Source of the DNA: Cloacibacterium sp046296655 | GTDB lineage: Bacteria; Bacteroidota; Bacteroidia; Flavobacteriales; Weeksellaceae | Direction of reading: 5' to 3' | Assembly: GCA_046296655.1 (NCBI GenBank) | Contig: JBKBLE010000013.1 | Location: forward strand, 1-57,595 | Length of the DNA: 57,595 nt | Shown: piece after piece, positions 8,314 to 16,926 of the stretch | Layout: every line of letters begins with the position of its first letter | Position numbering within the stretch: position 1 is the first letter of the stretch | Notes under the pieces: generated by a model | What the model saw: the letters and a program-made list of their open reading frames with translations, nothing else | Databases searched by the model: none | Told to the model about the DNA's origin: nothing | Made by a program: the position numbers and the translations under genes

Positions 8314-8423
8314 CTTTTACTTAAATTTGGTTGTTATTTATGAATGTAAAGTTATGAAGTTAATTGTAAAAATTGTGCCAATATGATAATCTTATAAACT
8401 TTTCTTAAAATTCAACAAATAAA

Positions 8424-8446
8424 AAAGGCTGTAAAAAACAGCCTTT
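8424..8446 (-). terminator. Terminator after the S8 peptidase
   Basis: Stem AAAGGCTGT / ACAGCCTTT with an A-rich loop and a T run on the minus strand, 20 bp past the peptidase stop codon. Confidence 0.75.
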
Positions 8447-8466
8447 CAATTCATTAGTATGATGAA

Positions 8467-10161
8467 TTATTTTTTTCTAACTACTTTTTTCTTTTTCACT
8501 ACCGCTTTTTTCACTGGCTTTGCAGGAGCCGCTTTGTAGAAATGTGTATAAGCGTATTGCGCCGCTTTGTACAAATCTATTACGCCTCCAGATTCTGAAA
8601 TCAAATCAAATCTATTGTTGGTATTGGTAGGCAACATTGCATTAACCTCAGACTTATTTACAGTTTTTACTAAAGATTCTATTACTTGTTCTGGTTTTAA
8701 ATTAGGCATGTAAGCCAATAAAACTGCAGAAGCTCCCGCTACAACTGGAGAAGCCATAGAAGTTCCTTGTAAATATTCATATTTACCATCTGGAACGGTA
8801 GAATAAATTTTATCACCAGGTGCAAAAACATTCACCATTTTTTGGTTAAAATTAGAAAATCCGGCTCTTAAAAACTCATTATTATTGGTACTTGCACCTA
8901 CTACAATCATGTTGTTAATGAAAGGTTTTTCGTCTTTAGTAGATTTAAAATTAGTAGGGAAATATGGATTTTCTTGAATATCTTCATTCTCATTTCCCGC
9001 CGCTTTTACCAATAGAACGCCTTTGTCTTTAGCATATTGAAACGCTTCCCAAACCAATTCTTTTTCTGGAGAAACAGGCTTTCCAAAACTCATATTAATG
9101 ACTTTAGCACCATTATCTACCGCATAACGAATAGAATTTGCGATGTCTTTATCACGCTCATCACCGTTTGGAACCGCTCTTATCGTCATAATTTTTGCTA
9201 CTTTATACGCAACTCCATATTGCACTTCATTTCCTTGAGGATAACCTGCGATAATTCCTGCAACGTGAGTTCCGTGTTGTGCATCTGGACCTTCGTAATG
9301 GTTATTTCCGTAGAATTTCTCTTTTTTATCTTGATAATTATCTCCTACAATTGCTCTAGGATCATAATCTAAGTTATACTGTTTTGTAGCTTGAGGTTCG
9401 AAATATTCTAAAGCTCCTTTGATTTCTTTATTTAAAAACTCTTCTACTTCTGCTTGAGATTTCCCAACCATAGTAGGATTATTTGCCACTTGACGTAAAA
9501 TCGAAAGATTTCTCGCTTCTTCTTGTGTAGTTGGTTTGATAGCATCTAAATTTTCTTTAGTCAGCGTTTTTCCTTTTAAAGTAGCCGCTACACTAGGAAT
9601 CACTTTTGCAAATTCAGAATAAAACTGAAACTGCTGTTTAGCTTCTACACTTTTTTTATTGTACATATCTTTTGCACGAAGATACATCTCAAATTCTGTA
9701 GGCATTTTTGCTTGATTGGCTTTATTCTCTTCTGAACTAGGCCCTTCAAAAATAGGTTTGTATTGTTTTACAACTCTGGTTACTTCTAAATTGTCAATTT
9801 CTACATCTCCATTTTTACCCCCGATAAAGTTCCAGCCGTGAACATCATCTACATAGCCGTTCCCATCATCATCTTGACCATTATTAGGAACTTCGTTTAC
9901 GTTTTTCCACATATTTTTTATTAAACCAGGATGGTCTACTTCTACCCCACTGTCTATTACACCTACCACTACCGTTTTAGGTTTTAGACCTTTTGATTCA
10001 AAAAATTTATAAGCGTTTTGAGTATTGACTCCGTAAACATTTGTTGTAGAAAAATCTTTGTGATACCAAGTCATCAAATCTTTATCTTCAGTTTTGGCCT
10101 CTTGCGAAAACCCGAAATTAAATCCTGCTAAGAATGCAGCTGCAATGATTATTCTTTTCAT
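8467..10161 (-). CDS. Subtilisin-like S8 serine peptidase (secreted)
   Basis: 564 aa with a Sec signal peptide (MKRIIIAAAFLAGFNFGFSQ). The catalytic triad is visible: Asp in VVGVIDSGVEVDHPGL (D70), His in QHGTHVAGIIAG (about 300) and Ser in GTSMASPVVAG (about 470). An insert of roughly 180 residues separates the Asp and His motifs. The C-terminus is strongly basic (KPVKKAVVKKKKVVRKK) and no T9SS C-terminal domain is seen. It overlaps the stop of the WbqC gene by one base (TAATG), implying translational coupling. Confidence 0.93.
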   Translation of the reverse strand: MKRIIIAAAFLAGFNFGFSQEAKTEDKDLMTWYHKDFSTTNVYGVNTQNAYKFFESKGLKPKTVVVGVIDSGVEVDHPGLIKNMWKNVNEVPNNGQDDDGNGYVDDVHGWNFIGGKNGDVEIDNLEVTRVVKQYKPIFEGPSSEENKANQAKMPTEFEMYLRAKDMYNKKSVEAKQQFQFYSEFAKVIPSVAATLKGKTLTKENLDAIKPTTQEEARNLSILRQVANNPTMVGKSQAEVEEFLNKEIKGALEYFEPQATKQYNLDYDPRAIVGDNYQDKKEKFYGNNHYEGPDAQHGTHVAGIIAGYPQGNEVQYGVAYKVAKIMTIRAVPNGDERDKDIANSIRYAVDNGAKVINMSFGKPVSPEKELVWEAFQYAKDKGVLLVKAAGNENEDIQENPYFPTNFKSTKDEKPFINNMIVVGASTNNNEFLRAGFSNFNQKMVNVFAPGDKIYSTVPDGKYEYLQGTSMASPVVAGASAVLLAYMPNLKPEQVIESLVKTVNKSEVNAMLPTNTNNRFDLISESGGVIDLYKAAQYAYTHFYKAAPAKPVKKAVVKKKKVVRKK

Positions 10162-10793
10162 TATGATATATTTTGTATGGATTGAGTTACTTTTTTAATA
10201 TACGTAGCAGATTCTGGGCCAATGTTACAAACTACGTCTAGTATTGATAAATCTTTGATAAATCCTAATTTATCACTAAACGTTTGGTAATATTCTGGCA
10301 AATGATACTCTGACTCTTTTTTGGCTGAAAAACGCTCTCTTAAATCTACTGCATCTGGTGTTTTCTCGAATTCTGTGGTGAGCGAAAAGTCTTTTTCAAC
10401 CTTTAAAATTTGAAGAATGATTTTCAAAGCATTTAGATTAAACTCAATAAGAGATGTTGGCTGTACCGAGAAAATCTGCTTCAACTTATCTTCATAATAC
10501 TCGAAATATGGCGAACTTTGGTAAGCTATTTTAATGGATTTCCAGTGGAGTTTTTGCCAATCTTCTGCATAAGAAAGCTCTAAATCTTTCATCGCACGTT
10601 TTCCGTTATGATGAATTGGCAAAATAAGCGCCAATTTACCATTTGCACCGTAAATATTGCATCTGCTTCTATAGGTTTGTTTCGGAAAATTCTCATGTTG
10701 CTCCAGAAGAATTTCGTTTTCTTCTTTTAAAAATTCTGCAAACCAAGAAACTGGTGGCAAATAAAATATAGGTAATAACGTTTTCATTTTCAT
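10161..10793 (-). CDS. WbqC family protein
   Basis: 210 aa. N-terminal LLPIFYLPPVSWFAEFL and the RSRCNIYGANGKLALILPIHHNGKR segment are characteristic of WbqC/TIGR family proteins common in Bacteroidota. The biochemical role is unproven; some relatives sit in polysaccharide loci. A second in-frame ATG two codons in (10787) could be the start. The gene is upstream of and overlaps the S8 peptidase by one base, which makes little functional sense and may be simple operon packing. Confidence 0.85.
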   Translation of the reverse strand: MKMKTLLPIFYLPPVSWFAEFLKEENEILLEQHENFPKQTYRSRCNIYGANGKLALILPIHHNGKRAMKDLELSYAEDWQKLHWKSIKIAYQSSPYFEYYEDKLKQIFSVQPTSLIEFNLNALKIILQILKVEKDFSLTTEFEKTPDAVDLRERFSAKKESEYHLPEYYQTFSDKLGFIKDLSILDVVCNIGPESATYIKKVTQSIQNIS

Positions 10794-10844
10794 TCTAAAA
10801 TTGAGTGTCCAAAGTTAAAAAAATAAATGTGATTATATCAAAAA

Positions 10845-10875
10845 ACCCTTTCTGCGTTTTGAACGCAAAAAGGGT
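10845..10875 (-). terminator. Terminator after lepB
   Basis: Stem ACCCTTTCTGCGTT / AACGCAAAAAGGGT with one C.A mismatch, followed by T-rich sequence on the minus strand. It lies 30 bp past the lepB stop. Confidence 0.75.
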
Positions 10876-10904
10876 ATATCAATATTTCAAATTTCTATAA
10901 AATT

Positions 10905-12560
10905 CTACTCTTCTTCTTTATTTTTCCCTTTGAAAAGTTTTACAAAAAATTCCCAACCGAAGAATAAGATTAAAATTGCAGCTGCAACCCACCAATAAGA
11001 AGTTTTATCTCTTTCGCCAGTGTTTGTTGCTTTAAACATACGTTCCCATCTTACTTTTTTAGGACCTTCGTCAAAAGTTCCTTGTAAACTAAGCCAAGTA
11101 AACATAGGACTTCCTACAATATGCGTCTCTGGAACAAAACCAAAGAAACGAGCATCTAGAGAAGCATCTCTGTTATCTCCCATCATAAAATAATAGTCTT
11201 GTTTTACGGTATATTTATCGGTTTGAGCACCATTGATATAGAATTTACCTCCTTTGAATTCTAAAATATTTCCTTCAAATTCTGTGATCAGTTTTTTATA
11301 TTCTGGTAAATTTTCTTGAGTAATGGTAATCACATCTCCTTTTTTAGGAATAGTGAGCGGTCCGTACCAATCTTGGTTCCAAGGTTTATTAATCGGGAAA
11401 ATAGATTGAGAAATGTCAACTTTTTTAGACATCAAAGCGTGACCAGTTCCATCATTTACGTATTGACCGTTTTCGTCTAAAACAGGATAGTAAGAAACTG
11501 CTCCTTTTCCTTTTTCGCCTAAAACTTCTTCAGCCTTTACAAATTCAGGAATGGCTTTAATTTGAGCCAAAAGATCTTTAGTCAACCCTTGAAACTGATA
11601 ATAATGCAATCCGTCTTTGGTTTCACCTTCATCTGTAATTGGTAAATAGGCAAGATTTTTCCATAAATAATCGATGTCTATTTCTGAACGTGTATAAATG
11701 GTATATGAACGCTGAACTTCGGCATCTGCCAATTGAACTTCTGGTTTACCATTGATGTATAAATTCCCGGCTCTCATTTCTACCACATCACCACCTACTG
11801 CTACACAACGTTTTACGTAAGGATCTTTTCTATCTATCGCAGTATGCACGGAATCTCCCGGATAATTGAAAACAACGATATCATTTTTCTTTGGTTTTTT
11901 GAATTCACCAATTCTAAAATATGGTAATTTAATAGCATCTACATAAGATTTTGGATCATTCTTAGGATTTCCATCTTTCTGAGTATCCATAATAGTTCCT
12001 TGTAAAAATGGCAAAGCTACTGGTCTCATTGGCATTCTGTAACCATAACTCCATTTGTTTACGAATAAGAAATCTCCTACCAATAAAGTTCTTTCCATAG
12101 AACCTGTAGGAATGGCAAATGGTTGGGTAACAAAAGCGTGAATAATCGTAGCAAAAACTACTGCAAAAGTGATAGAACCTAAGAAAGATTCCTTTTTCGC
12201 TTTCGGATCATCTACTGCAAATCGGTCTACTTTATTCAACTGAAAATAAGACGAATACGCCAAATAAATAAAAGGAAGCAACGCAGTAAGAATTTGTTCT
12301 AACGCTGAAGTTCTTCCAAATTTTTTCATCAAAAACAAATGAAAAACAGTCATCATAATAGGCCCAACAATTGGCAAATAAGCCAAGATAACCCACCATT
12401 TTGGCTCTCCTACTTCTTTCTGAATGATGTAGTAATTATAAAAAGGAACAAAAGCTTCCCAGCCTTTGTAACCCATTTTTTGATATAATTTAAAAGACGA
12501 AAGTCCTAGTAAAACTGATAAAATCAGTATAAAAATAGAATATTGTAGAATGTAATCCAT
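10905..12560 (-). CDS. lepB: Signal peptidase I with DUF5684-like membrane N-terminus
   Basis: 551 aa, much longer than E. coli LepB. The first 125 residues form about four membrane helices (QKMGYKGWEAFVPFYNYYIIQ), a DUF5684-like module common to Flavobacteriia LepB. The catalytic Ser is in IPTGSMERTLLVGDF (about 155), the Lys in YVKRCVAVGGDVV (about 252), and the box E motif is MMGDNRDASLDARFFG. A long insertion separates the lysine box from box E. A C-terminal membrane helix (WWVAAAILILFFGWEFFVKLF) ends the protein. It cleaves Sec signal peptides at the inner membrane. Confidence 0.95.
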   Translation of the reverse strand: MDYILQYSIFILILSVLLGLSSFKLYQKMGYKGWEAFVPFYNYYIIQKEVGEPKWWVILAYLPIVGPIMMTVFHLFLMKKFGRTSALEQILTALLPFIYLAYSSYFQLNKVDRFAVDDPKAKKESFLGSITFAVVFATIIHAFVTQPFAIPTGSMERTLLVGDFLFVNKWSYGYRMPMRPVALPFLQGTIMDTQKDGNPKNDPKSYVDAIKLPYFRIGEFKKPKKNDIVVFNYPGDSVHTAIDRKDPYVKRCVAVGGDVVEMRAGNLYINGKPEVQLADAEVQRSYTIYTRSEIDIDYLWKNLAYLPITDEGETKDGLHYYQFQGLTKDLLAQIKAIPEFVKAEEVLGEKGKGAVSYYPVLDENGQYVNDGTGHALMSKKVDISQSIFPINKPWNQDWYGPLTIPKKGDVITITQENLPEYKKLITEFEGNILEFKGGKFYINGAQTDKYTVKQDYYFMMGDNRDASLDARFFGFVPETHIVGSPMFTWLSLQGTFDEGPKKVRWERMFKATNTGERDKTSYWWVAAAILILFFGWEFFVKLFKGKNKEEE

Positions 12561-12687
12561 TTCTTATGAGTAATTAGTAATGTGTAATTAGTAATGATAT
12601 TTATGATTTGTTACAGTTTGGCAAAAGATTCAAAATTCAAAATTCAAGATTCAAGATTTGAATTCGGAATAGTGAATTCGGAATTTT

Positions 12688-13389
12688 TTAGAGTCCGAGA
12701 ACTTCTTTCATGCTGAAAATTCCTTTTTTGTCTTTAAGAAATTCTGCAGCAATTACTGCACCTAATGCAAATCCGTTTCTATTAAACGCAGTATGTTTTA
12801 TTTCGATTTCGTCTACTTCCGAACGATAATAAACACTGTGTGTTCCTGGAACTTCTCCTTCTCTAATTACCTCTATTCCTAGAGATGTTCCCTCAGTTTC
12901 ATCTAATTTCCAAGAATTATAGTTAGAATGTTTGAAGATTCCTTCTGCAATAGAAATTGCAGTTCCACTTGGTGCATCTTTTTTGTGAACGTGGTGAATT
13001 TCTTCGAGCTGGCACGTATAATCATCACTGAATTTCTGCATCAGTTTCGCTAAATTTTCATTTAACGCGAAGAAAAGATTCACTCCTAAACTGAAATTAG
13101 AACCATATAAGAATCCTGTTCCATTTTCTAAGGCTATTTTTTCGATGGCTGGTTTTTGCTCTAGCCAACCTGTAGTTCCACAAACTACTGGAATTTTATT
13201 TTCTAAACAGGTCTTTATATTGCTAAAAGCTACTTCTGGCTGAGAAAATTCTATCACTACATCTGGATTGTTCAGATTTTCTTTGGTAGGCGTTTCGTTT
13301 AATCTTGCTACAACTTCATGTCCTCTTTTTGTGGCAATTTCATCAATGATTTTGCCCATTTTTCCGTAACCTACTAATGCTATTTTCAT
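12688..13389 (-). CDS. dapB: 4-hydroxy-tetrahydrodipicolinate reductase
   Basis: 233 aa, slightly shorter than the E. coli enzyme. Motifs are MKIALVGYGKMGK (dinucleotide site), VCGTTGW, YGSNFSLGVNLF and EIHHVHKKDAPSGTA, the last holding catalytic His/Lys residues. It makes tetrahydrodipicolinate for lysine and diaminopimelate synthesis. It sits between the DUF5683 gene (11 bp upstream) and lepB in a parA-parB-DUF5683-dapB-lepB order. The 120 bp before lepB contain only AT-rich degenerate dispersed repeats (AATTAGTAAT, AAAATTCAA). Confidence 0.96.
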   Translation of the reverse strand: MKIALVGYGKMGKIIDEIATKRGHEVVARLNETPTKENLNNPDVVIEFSQPEVAFSNIKTCLENKIPVVCGTTGWLEQKPAIEKIALENGTGFLYGSNFSLGVNLFFALNENLAKLMQKFSDDYTCQLEEIHHVHKKDAPSGTAISIAEGIFKHSNYNSWKLDETEGTSLGIEVIREGEVPGTHSVYYRSEVDEIEIKHTAFNRNGFALGAVIAAEFLKDKKGIFSMKEVLGL

Positions 13390-13400
13390 TTTTTTAATTT

Positions 13401-13985
13401 TTAAAATCTAAAACTCAAAGACAATCCAGCTTTACCATTTGCTACACCTAAATCATCGTAAATAATGGTAGGTTTAATCGCTAAATCTGGGTCTTTCTTT
13501 TGGTCGTATAAGTGTGCATCTACTACCGCATCTACAATATTTAAAATGTATAAAACTCCGGTAATGGCGATGGCGTAATCTCTTTGTCTTTTGGCTCTGT
13601 CTTGTGTATTTCCTAGAACCGTGGCGTCTACATAAGGTAAATCATCAAACTCGTGAGGCTGACCATTTAACTCTGCTAAAAACGCTGTTCTATAACGACG
13701 GTATTGCTTATCATTATACACAATAATCCCTACTCCAGTTCCTACAGCTCCCCAAACAATTGGGATTTTCCAATATTTCTTGTTGTAATATTGACCAAGG
13801 CCCGGAAAAACAGCAGAATACAACCCTGCTTTTGTAGGATTGTATTTTTGAATGGTGCTCACGTTGGCTTTTTCTATTTCCTCAACTACCTGTTTTTCGG
13901 TTTTGATGGTGTCAAAAGGTTTAATTTCTTGAGAAAAAAACAACCCAAAGAACAACAATAATATGATGGAGTAAACTGCTCTCAT
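13401..13985 (-). CDS. DUF5683 domain membrane protein
   Basis: 194 aa. An N-terminal signal peptide or membrane segment is followed by the DUF5683 signature KAGLYSAVFPGLGQYYNKKYWKIP. Two further hydrophobic segments surround a cytosolic or periplasmic loop, and LYILNIVDAVVDAHLYD is close to the end. Function unknown. It overlaps the parB stop by one base (TAATG), so translation is probably coupled to parB. Confidence 0.85.
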   Translation of the reverse strand: MRAVYSIILLLFFGLFFSQEIKPFDTIKTEKQVVEEIEKANVSTIQKYNPTKAGLYSAVFPGLGQYYNKKYWKIPIVWGAVGTGVGIIVYNDKQYRRYRTAFLAELNGQPHEFDDLPYVDATVLGNTQDRAKRQRDYAIAITGVLYILNIVDAVVDAHLYDQKKDPDLAIKPTIIYDDLGVANGKAGLSLSFRF

Positions 13986-14872
13986 TAATTAAAATGTGAA
14001 AGGATTTTGTTCAGTTCATCTTCGTTATTGAAATCAAGGATGATTTTCCCTTTTTTCCCTTTTCCTGAAGATTTTATTTCTACCCCAACTTCTAAAACAT
14101 CCGCCAATGATTTTTCTACTTTTCTTAGATGATTCGGAAGTTCTTTTACAGTTTTTTGGATAGATTTTTTAGGATTTTTAAGTTCAGAAGCTGCTTTTTC
14201 GGCTTGTCTTACGTTTAATCCTTCTTTGATGATTCTTTTGAAAAGTTCTTGTTGAAGTTCAGCATCTTCTACACTGATGATTGCTCTACCATGACCTGCA
14301 GAAATCTCGCCGCTTCTGATCGCATTTTGAATTTCTGGACTTAACCTCAACAAACGAAGAGAATTGGTAATCGTACTTCTTTCTTTCCCTACTCTAGAAC
14401 TTAAATTTTCTTGAGTAAGACCTATTTCTTCTAATAATCTTTGATAAGTAAGTGCTACTTCTATGGCATCTAAATCTTCACGCTGGATATTTTCTACCAA
14501 AGCCATTTCTAGCAATTCTTGGTCATTTACCAATCTAATGTAAGCAGGAATAGAAGTAAGACCAGCAATTTTAGAAGCTCTGTAACGTCTTTCCCCAGAG
14601 ATGATTTCAAATTTATCACCATCTTTTCTTAAAGTGATAGGCTGAATTACTCCAAGATTTTTTATCGATTGAGCCAATTCATTAAGGGCGGTTTCATCAA
14701 AATAAGTTCTAGGCTGAGTTGCATTAGGATAAATATCTTCTAATGCTACTTCTACTATGTTTCCTACTAATTTTTCGGCTCCTGTATCTGTTGCAGAATT
14801 AATGTTACTTTTGCTTTCGGCACTTAAAATAGCACCCAAACCACGTCCCATTGCTCTTTTTTTGTCTTTCAT
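13985..14872 (-). CDS. parB: Chromosome-partitioning protein ParB
   Basis: 295 aa from the ATG at 14872 (MKDKKRAMGRGLGAIL); a longer ORF start at 14908 lacks family similarity. The N-terminal GRGLGAL-type ParA-interaction peptide precedes the CTPase/ParB domain (GERRYRASKIAG, ENIQREDLDAIE) and then a helix-turn-helix (LTQENLSSRVGKERSTITN). A basic linker and dimerisation domain follow. It spreads from parS sites and works with ParA in origin segregation. No obvious parS palindrome was seen in the window. It lies 60 bp downstream of parA. Confidence 0.95.
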   Translation of the reverse strand: MKDKKRAMGRGLGAILSAESKSNINSATDTGAEKLVGNIVEVALEDIYPNATQPRTYFDETALNELAQSIKNLGVIQPITLRKDGDKFEIISGERRYRASKIAGLTSIPAYIRLVNDQELLEMALVENIQREDLDAIEVALTYQRLLEEIGLTQENLSSRVGKERSTITNSLRLLRLSPEIQNAIRSGEISAGHGRAIISVEDAELQQELFKRIIKEGLNVRQAEKAASELKNPKKSIQKTVKELPNHLRKVEKSLADVLEVGVEIKSSGKGKKGKIILDFNNEDELNKILSHFN

Positions 14873-14932
14873 ATTGTATGATAAGTCATTAGTCATGAGA
14901 ACAAACAAAATTTCTTCTCAATTCTAAAAATG

Positions 14933-15706
14933 TTATGCTTTTTGTAATTTTTCGTTTTTCAGAAGTACTTCTTCTGCGAGTTGAATGTATTGAATTGCCC
15001 CTTTGCTTTCGGCATCGTACATCAAGATGCTTTCTCCGAAACTTGGTGCTTCAGAAAGTCTTACATTTCTAGAAATTACCGTTTCGAAAACCATTTCTGG
15101 GAAATGCGTATTCACTTCTTCTACCACTTGGTTAGAAAGTCTTAATCTAGAATCGTACATTGTAAGTAATAAACCTTCGATGTCTAAATCATAATTGTGA
15201 ATTTTCTGAACATTTTTCACGGTGTTCAATAATTTGCCCAAACCTTCCAAGGCGAAATATTCGCACTGAATTGGGATGATTACAGAATCTGCAGCAGTAA
15301 GTGCATTTACCGTAATAAGACCTAAACTTGGTGCACAATCGATGATGATGTAGTCATACTCAGATTTCACCTCTTCTAATGCTTTTTTAAGCATATATTC
15401 TCTCTTGTCACGATCTACTAACTCAATTTCCGCTGCTACCAAATCAATATGAGAAGGTACAAGGTCTAAATTTGGAGAAGAAGTTTTCTGGATACAATCT
15501 TTCACATCTGCACTGTGCTCCAATAGATTATAGGTAGAATAATTTACTTCCTCTATTCCTAAACCAGAGGTAGCATTAGCCTGTGGATCTGCATCGATTA
15601 ATAAAACTTTTTTTTCTAAAACGCCAAGCGCAGCTGCTAAATTCACTGCAGTAGTGGTTTTACCTACGCCTCCTTTTTGATTGGCAATTCCAATAATTTT
15701 TCCCAT
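14933..15706 (-). CDS. parA: Chromosome-partitioning ATPase ParA (Soj)
   Basis: 257 aa MinD/ParA ATPase. The deviant Walker A KGGVGKTTTAVNLA lies at residues 11-24, with LLIDADPQANATSGLG and DYIIIDCAPSLGLIT following. It starts directly with the ATPase domain, as chromosomal Soj proteins do, without an N-terminal HTH. It precedes parB in an operon. A TAnnTTTG-like -7 element (CAAAAATA on the plus strand, 15724-15731) lies 18 bp upstream of the ATG. Confidence 0.96.
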   Translation of the reverse strand: MGKIIGIANQKGGVGKTTTAVNLAAALGVLEKKVLLIDADPQANATSGLGIEEVNYSTYNLLEHSADVKDCIQKTSSPNLDLVPSHIDLVAAEIELVDRDKREYMLKKALEEVKSEYDYIIIDCAPSLGLITVNALTAADSVIIPIQCEYFALEGLGKLLNTVKNVQKIHNYDLDIEGLLLTMYDSRLRLSNQVVEEVNTHFPEMVFETVISRNVRLSEAPSFGESILMYDAESKGAIQYIQLAEEVLLKNEKLQKA

Positions 15707-15812
15707 AAAAATGAATTAGTTTCCAAAAATACAATAAATAGTCATTCGGTTGAATGTTAATAACTGTCAAAAATATTAAACTATTGTGAATTAAAGAGTT
15801 AAAGCACAAAAA

Positions 15813-15846
15813 AATTATCCACAATTTTTAGAAAATGTGGATAATT
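15813..15846 (-). terminator. Hairpin upstream of parA: tonB terminator containing two DnaA-box 9-mers
   Basis: An 11-bp perfect inverted repeat, AATTATCCACA / TGTGGATAATT, with a 12-base loop. On the minus strand it is followed by a T run, so it fits a rho-independent terminator for tonB. Each arm contains the 9-mer TTATCCACA (15815-15823, and inverted 15836-15844), identical to the consensus DnaA box. Confidence 0.55.
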
Positions 15847-15896
15847 AAATGAATTGCTATCGATAAGACAATGTTGAAATTAAATATTCTAAATAA

Positions 15897-16724
15897 TTAT
15901 TCGAACTGCATAGAAATAGGGAATCTAAAATAAGAACGAACATTTTCGCCTTGAAATTTTGCAGGATTCCATTTTCCTTTAATTCGTTTTATCGTTTTTT
16001 CTGCTTCTTTATTAAAATCTGTATTCGCTCCAGAAACTTTAATATTAGAAATCGTTCCGTCTCTTTCCACCACGAAAGTTACCACTGCTTTCACTACCTC
16101 TCCCGTTTCATTTTCGATGACACTTGAATCAAAATTTTGTAAAACTTTAGTTCTAAAAGCATTAACTCCACCGATGAAATCTGCTTCTACATCTACATCT
16201 CTTATGATGTCATTTGGATTAGGTTTTGCAGGCGTTTCTTTTACAATTTCTTTTCCGTTTTCCGTTCCAGCAGTTACATGTTGATTAGGATTGGTAACGG
16301 CAACTCCTGGAGTTGTAGTCGTAGAAATTACGGCATCATCTACTTTTTGGTTAATGGTTTCCTCTTTTACTGCGTCTCTGGTTGGAGTAGGCGGAGTTAA
16401 ACTCTGCGTTTTTACCTGAACAGGAGTTTTCGGAGGAATAACTCTAGGTATTGGTCTTTCTACTACATCTTCTGGTAAATTAAGATCTTTAATATTTATA
16501 TCTACAAAAACTGGATTTTCAATTGCTTTTGGTTTTAAATTCGCAATAACTAAGGGCGTCATTGCTAAAAGACCAAATAATCCAACTCCTATAAATAAAG
16601 CCTTTTTTAGAAAGACATTAGCTTCGTTTCGTAGAGCATACGCTCCATATTCTTTGTTTCTCTTCTCGAAAACAACTTCGTTCAGCGCTTGATGCGGGTC
16701 ATAAGTAAAGAAATTTTTGCTCAT
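15897..16724 (-). CDS. TonB-family energy transducer
   Basis: 275 aa from MSKNFFTYDPHQALNEVV (ATG at 16724; a longer start at 16748 is less likely). A cytoplasmic segment of about 30 residues carries the Bacteroidota motif VFEKRNKEYGAYALR. One membrane helix (about 40-60), a proline-rich periplasmic spacer (VIPPKTPVQ, LTPPTPTR) and a C-terminal TonB domain follow (GTISNIKVSGANTDFNKEAEKTI...RFPISMQFE). It passes proton-motive force to TonB-dependent receptors. No exbB/exbD genes adjoin it. Confidence 0.92.
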   Translation of the reverse strand: MSKNFFTYDPHQALNEVVFEKRNKEYGAYALRNEANVFLKKALFIGVGLFGLLAMTPLVIANLKPKAIENPVFVDINIKDLNLPEDVVERPIPRVIPPKTPVQVKTQSLTPPTPTRDAVKEETINQKVDDAVISTTTTPGVAVTNPNQHVTAGTENGKEIVKETPAKPNPNDIIRDVDVEADFIGGVNAFRTKVLQNFDSSVIENETGEVVKAVVTFVVERDGTISNIKVSGANTDFNKEAEKTIKRIKGKWNPAKFQGENVRSYFRFPISMQFE

Positions 16725-16879
16725 TGCGTGATTTTTTAGATTAAACAAATTTCAAACACGATTATTAATTTTTTATCTTTTTGCAAAAAGTAATTAGAGT
16801 AATTCAATTACCTTGCCAAAATTATTTAAAATTCAATGTTTTATTTGTTTTCAATGAAAATAACACAATTTTAAAAAAT

Positions 16880-16904
16880 AAAATCACGCCAAAAGCGTGA
16901 TTTT
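16880..16904 (-). terminator. Terminator after purA
   Basis: Perfect 10-bp stem AAAATCACGC / GCGTGATTTT with a 5-base loop, 22 bp past the purA stop. Confidence 0.8.
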
Positions 16905-16926
16905 CAATATTTTATATAAATTATGA

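Noticed and set aside
15813..15846. Calling this the replication origin
   Set aside because: Only two boxes, both in a terminator-like hairpin. No AT-rich unwinding region or cluster of boxes, and no dnaA nearby.
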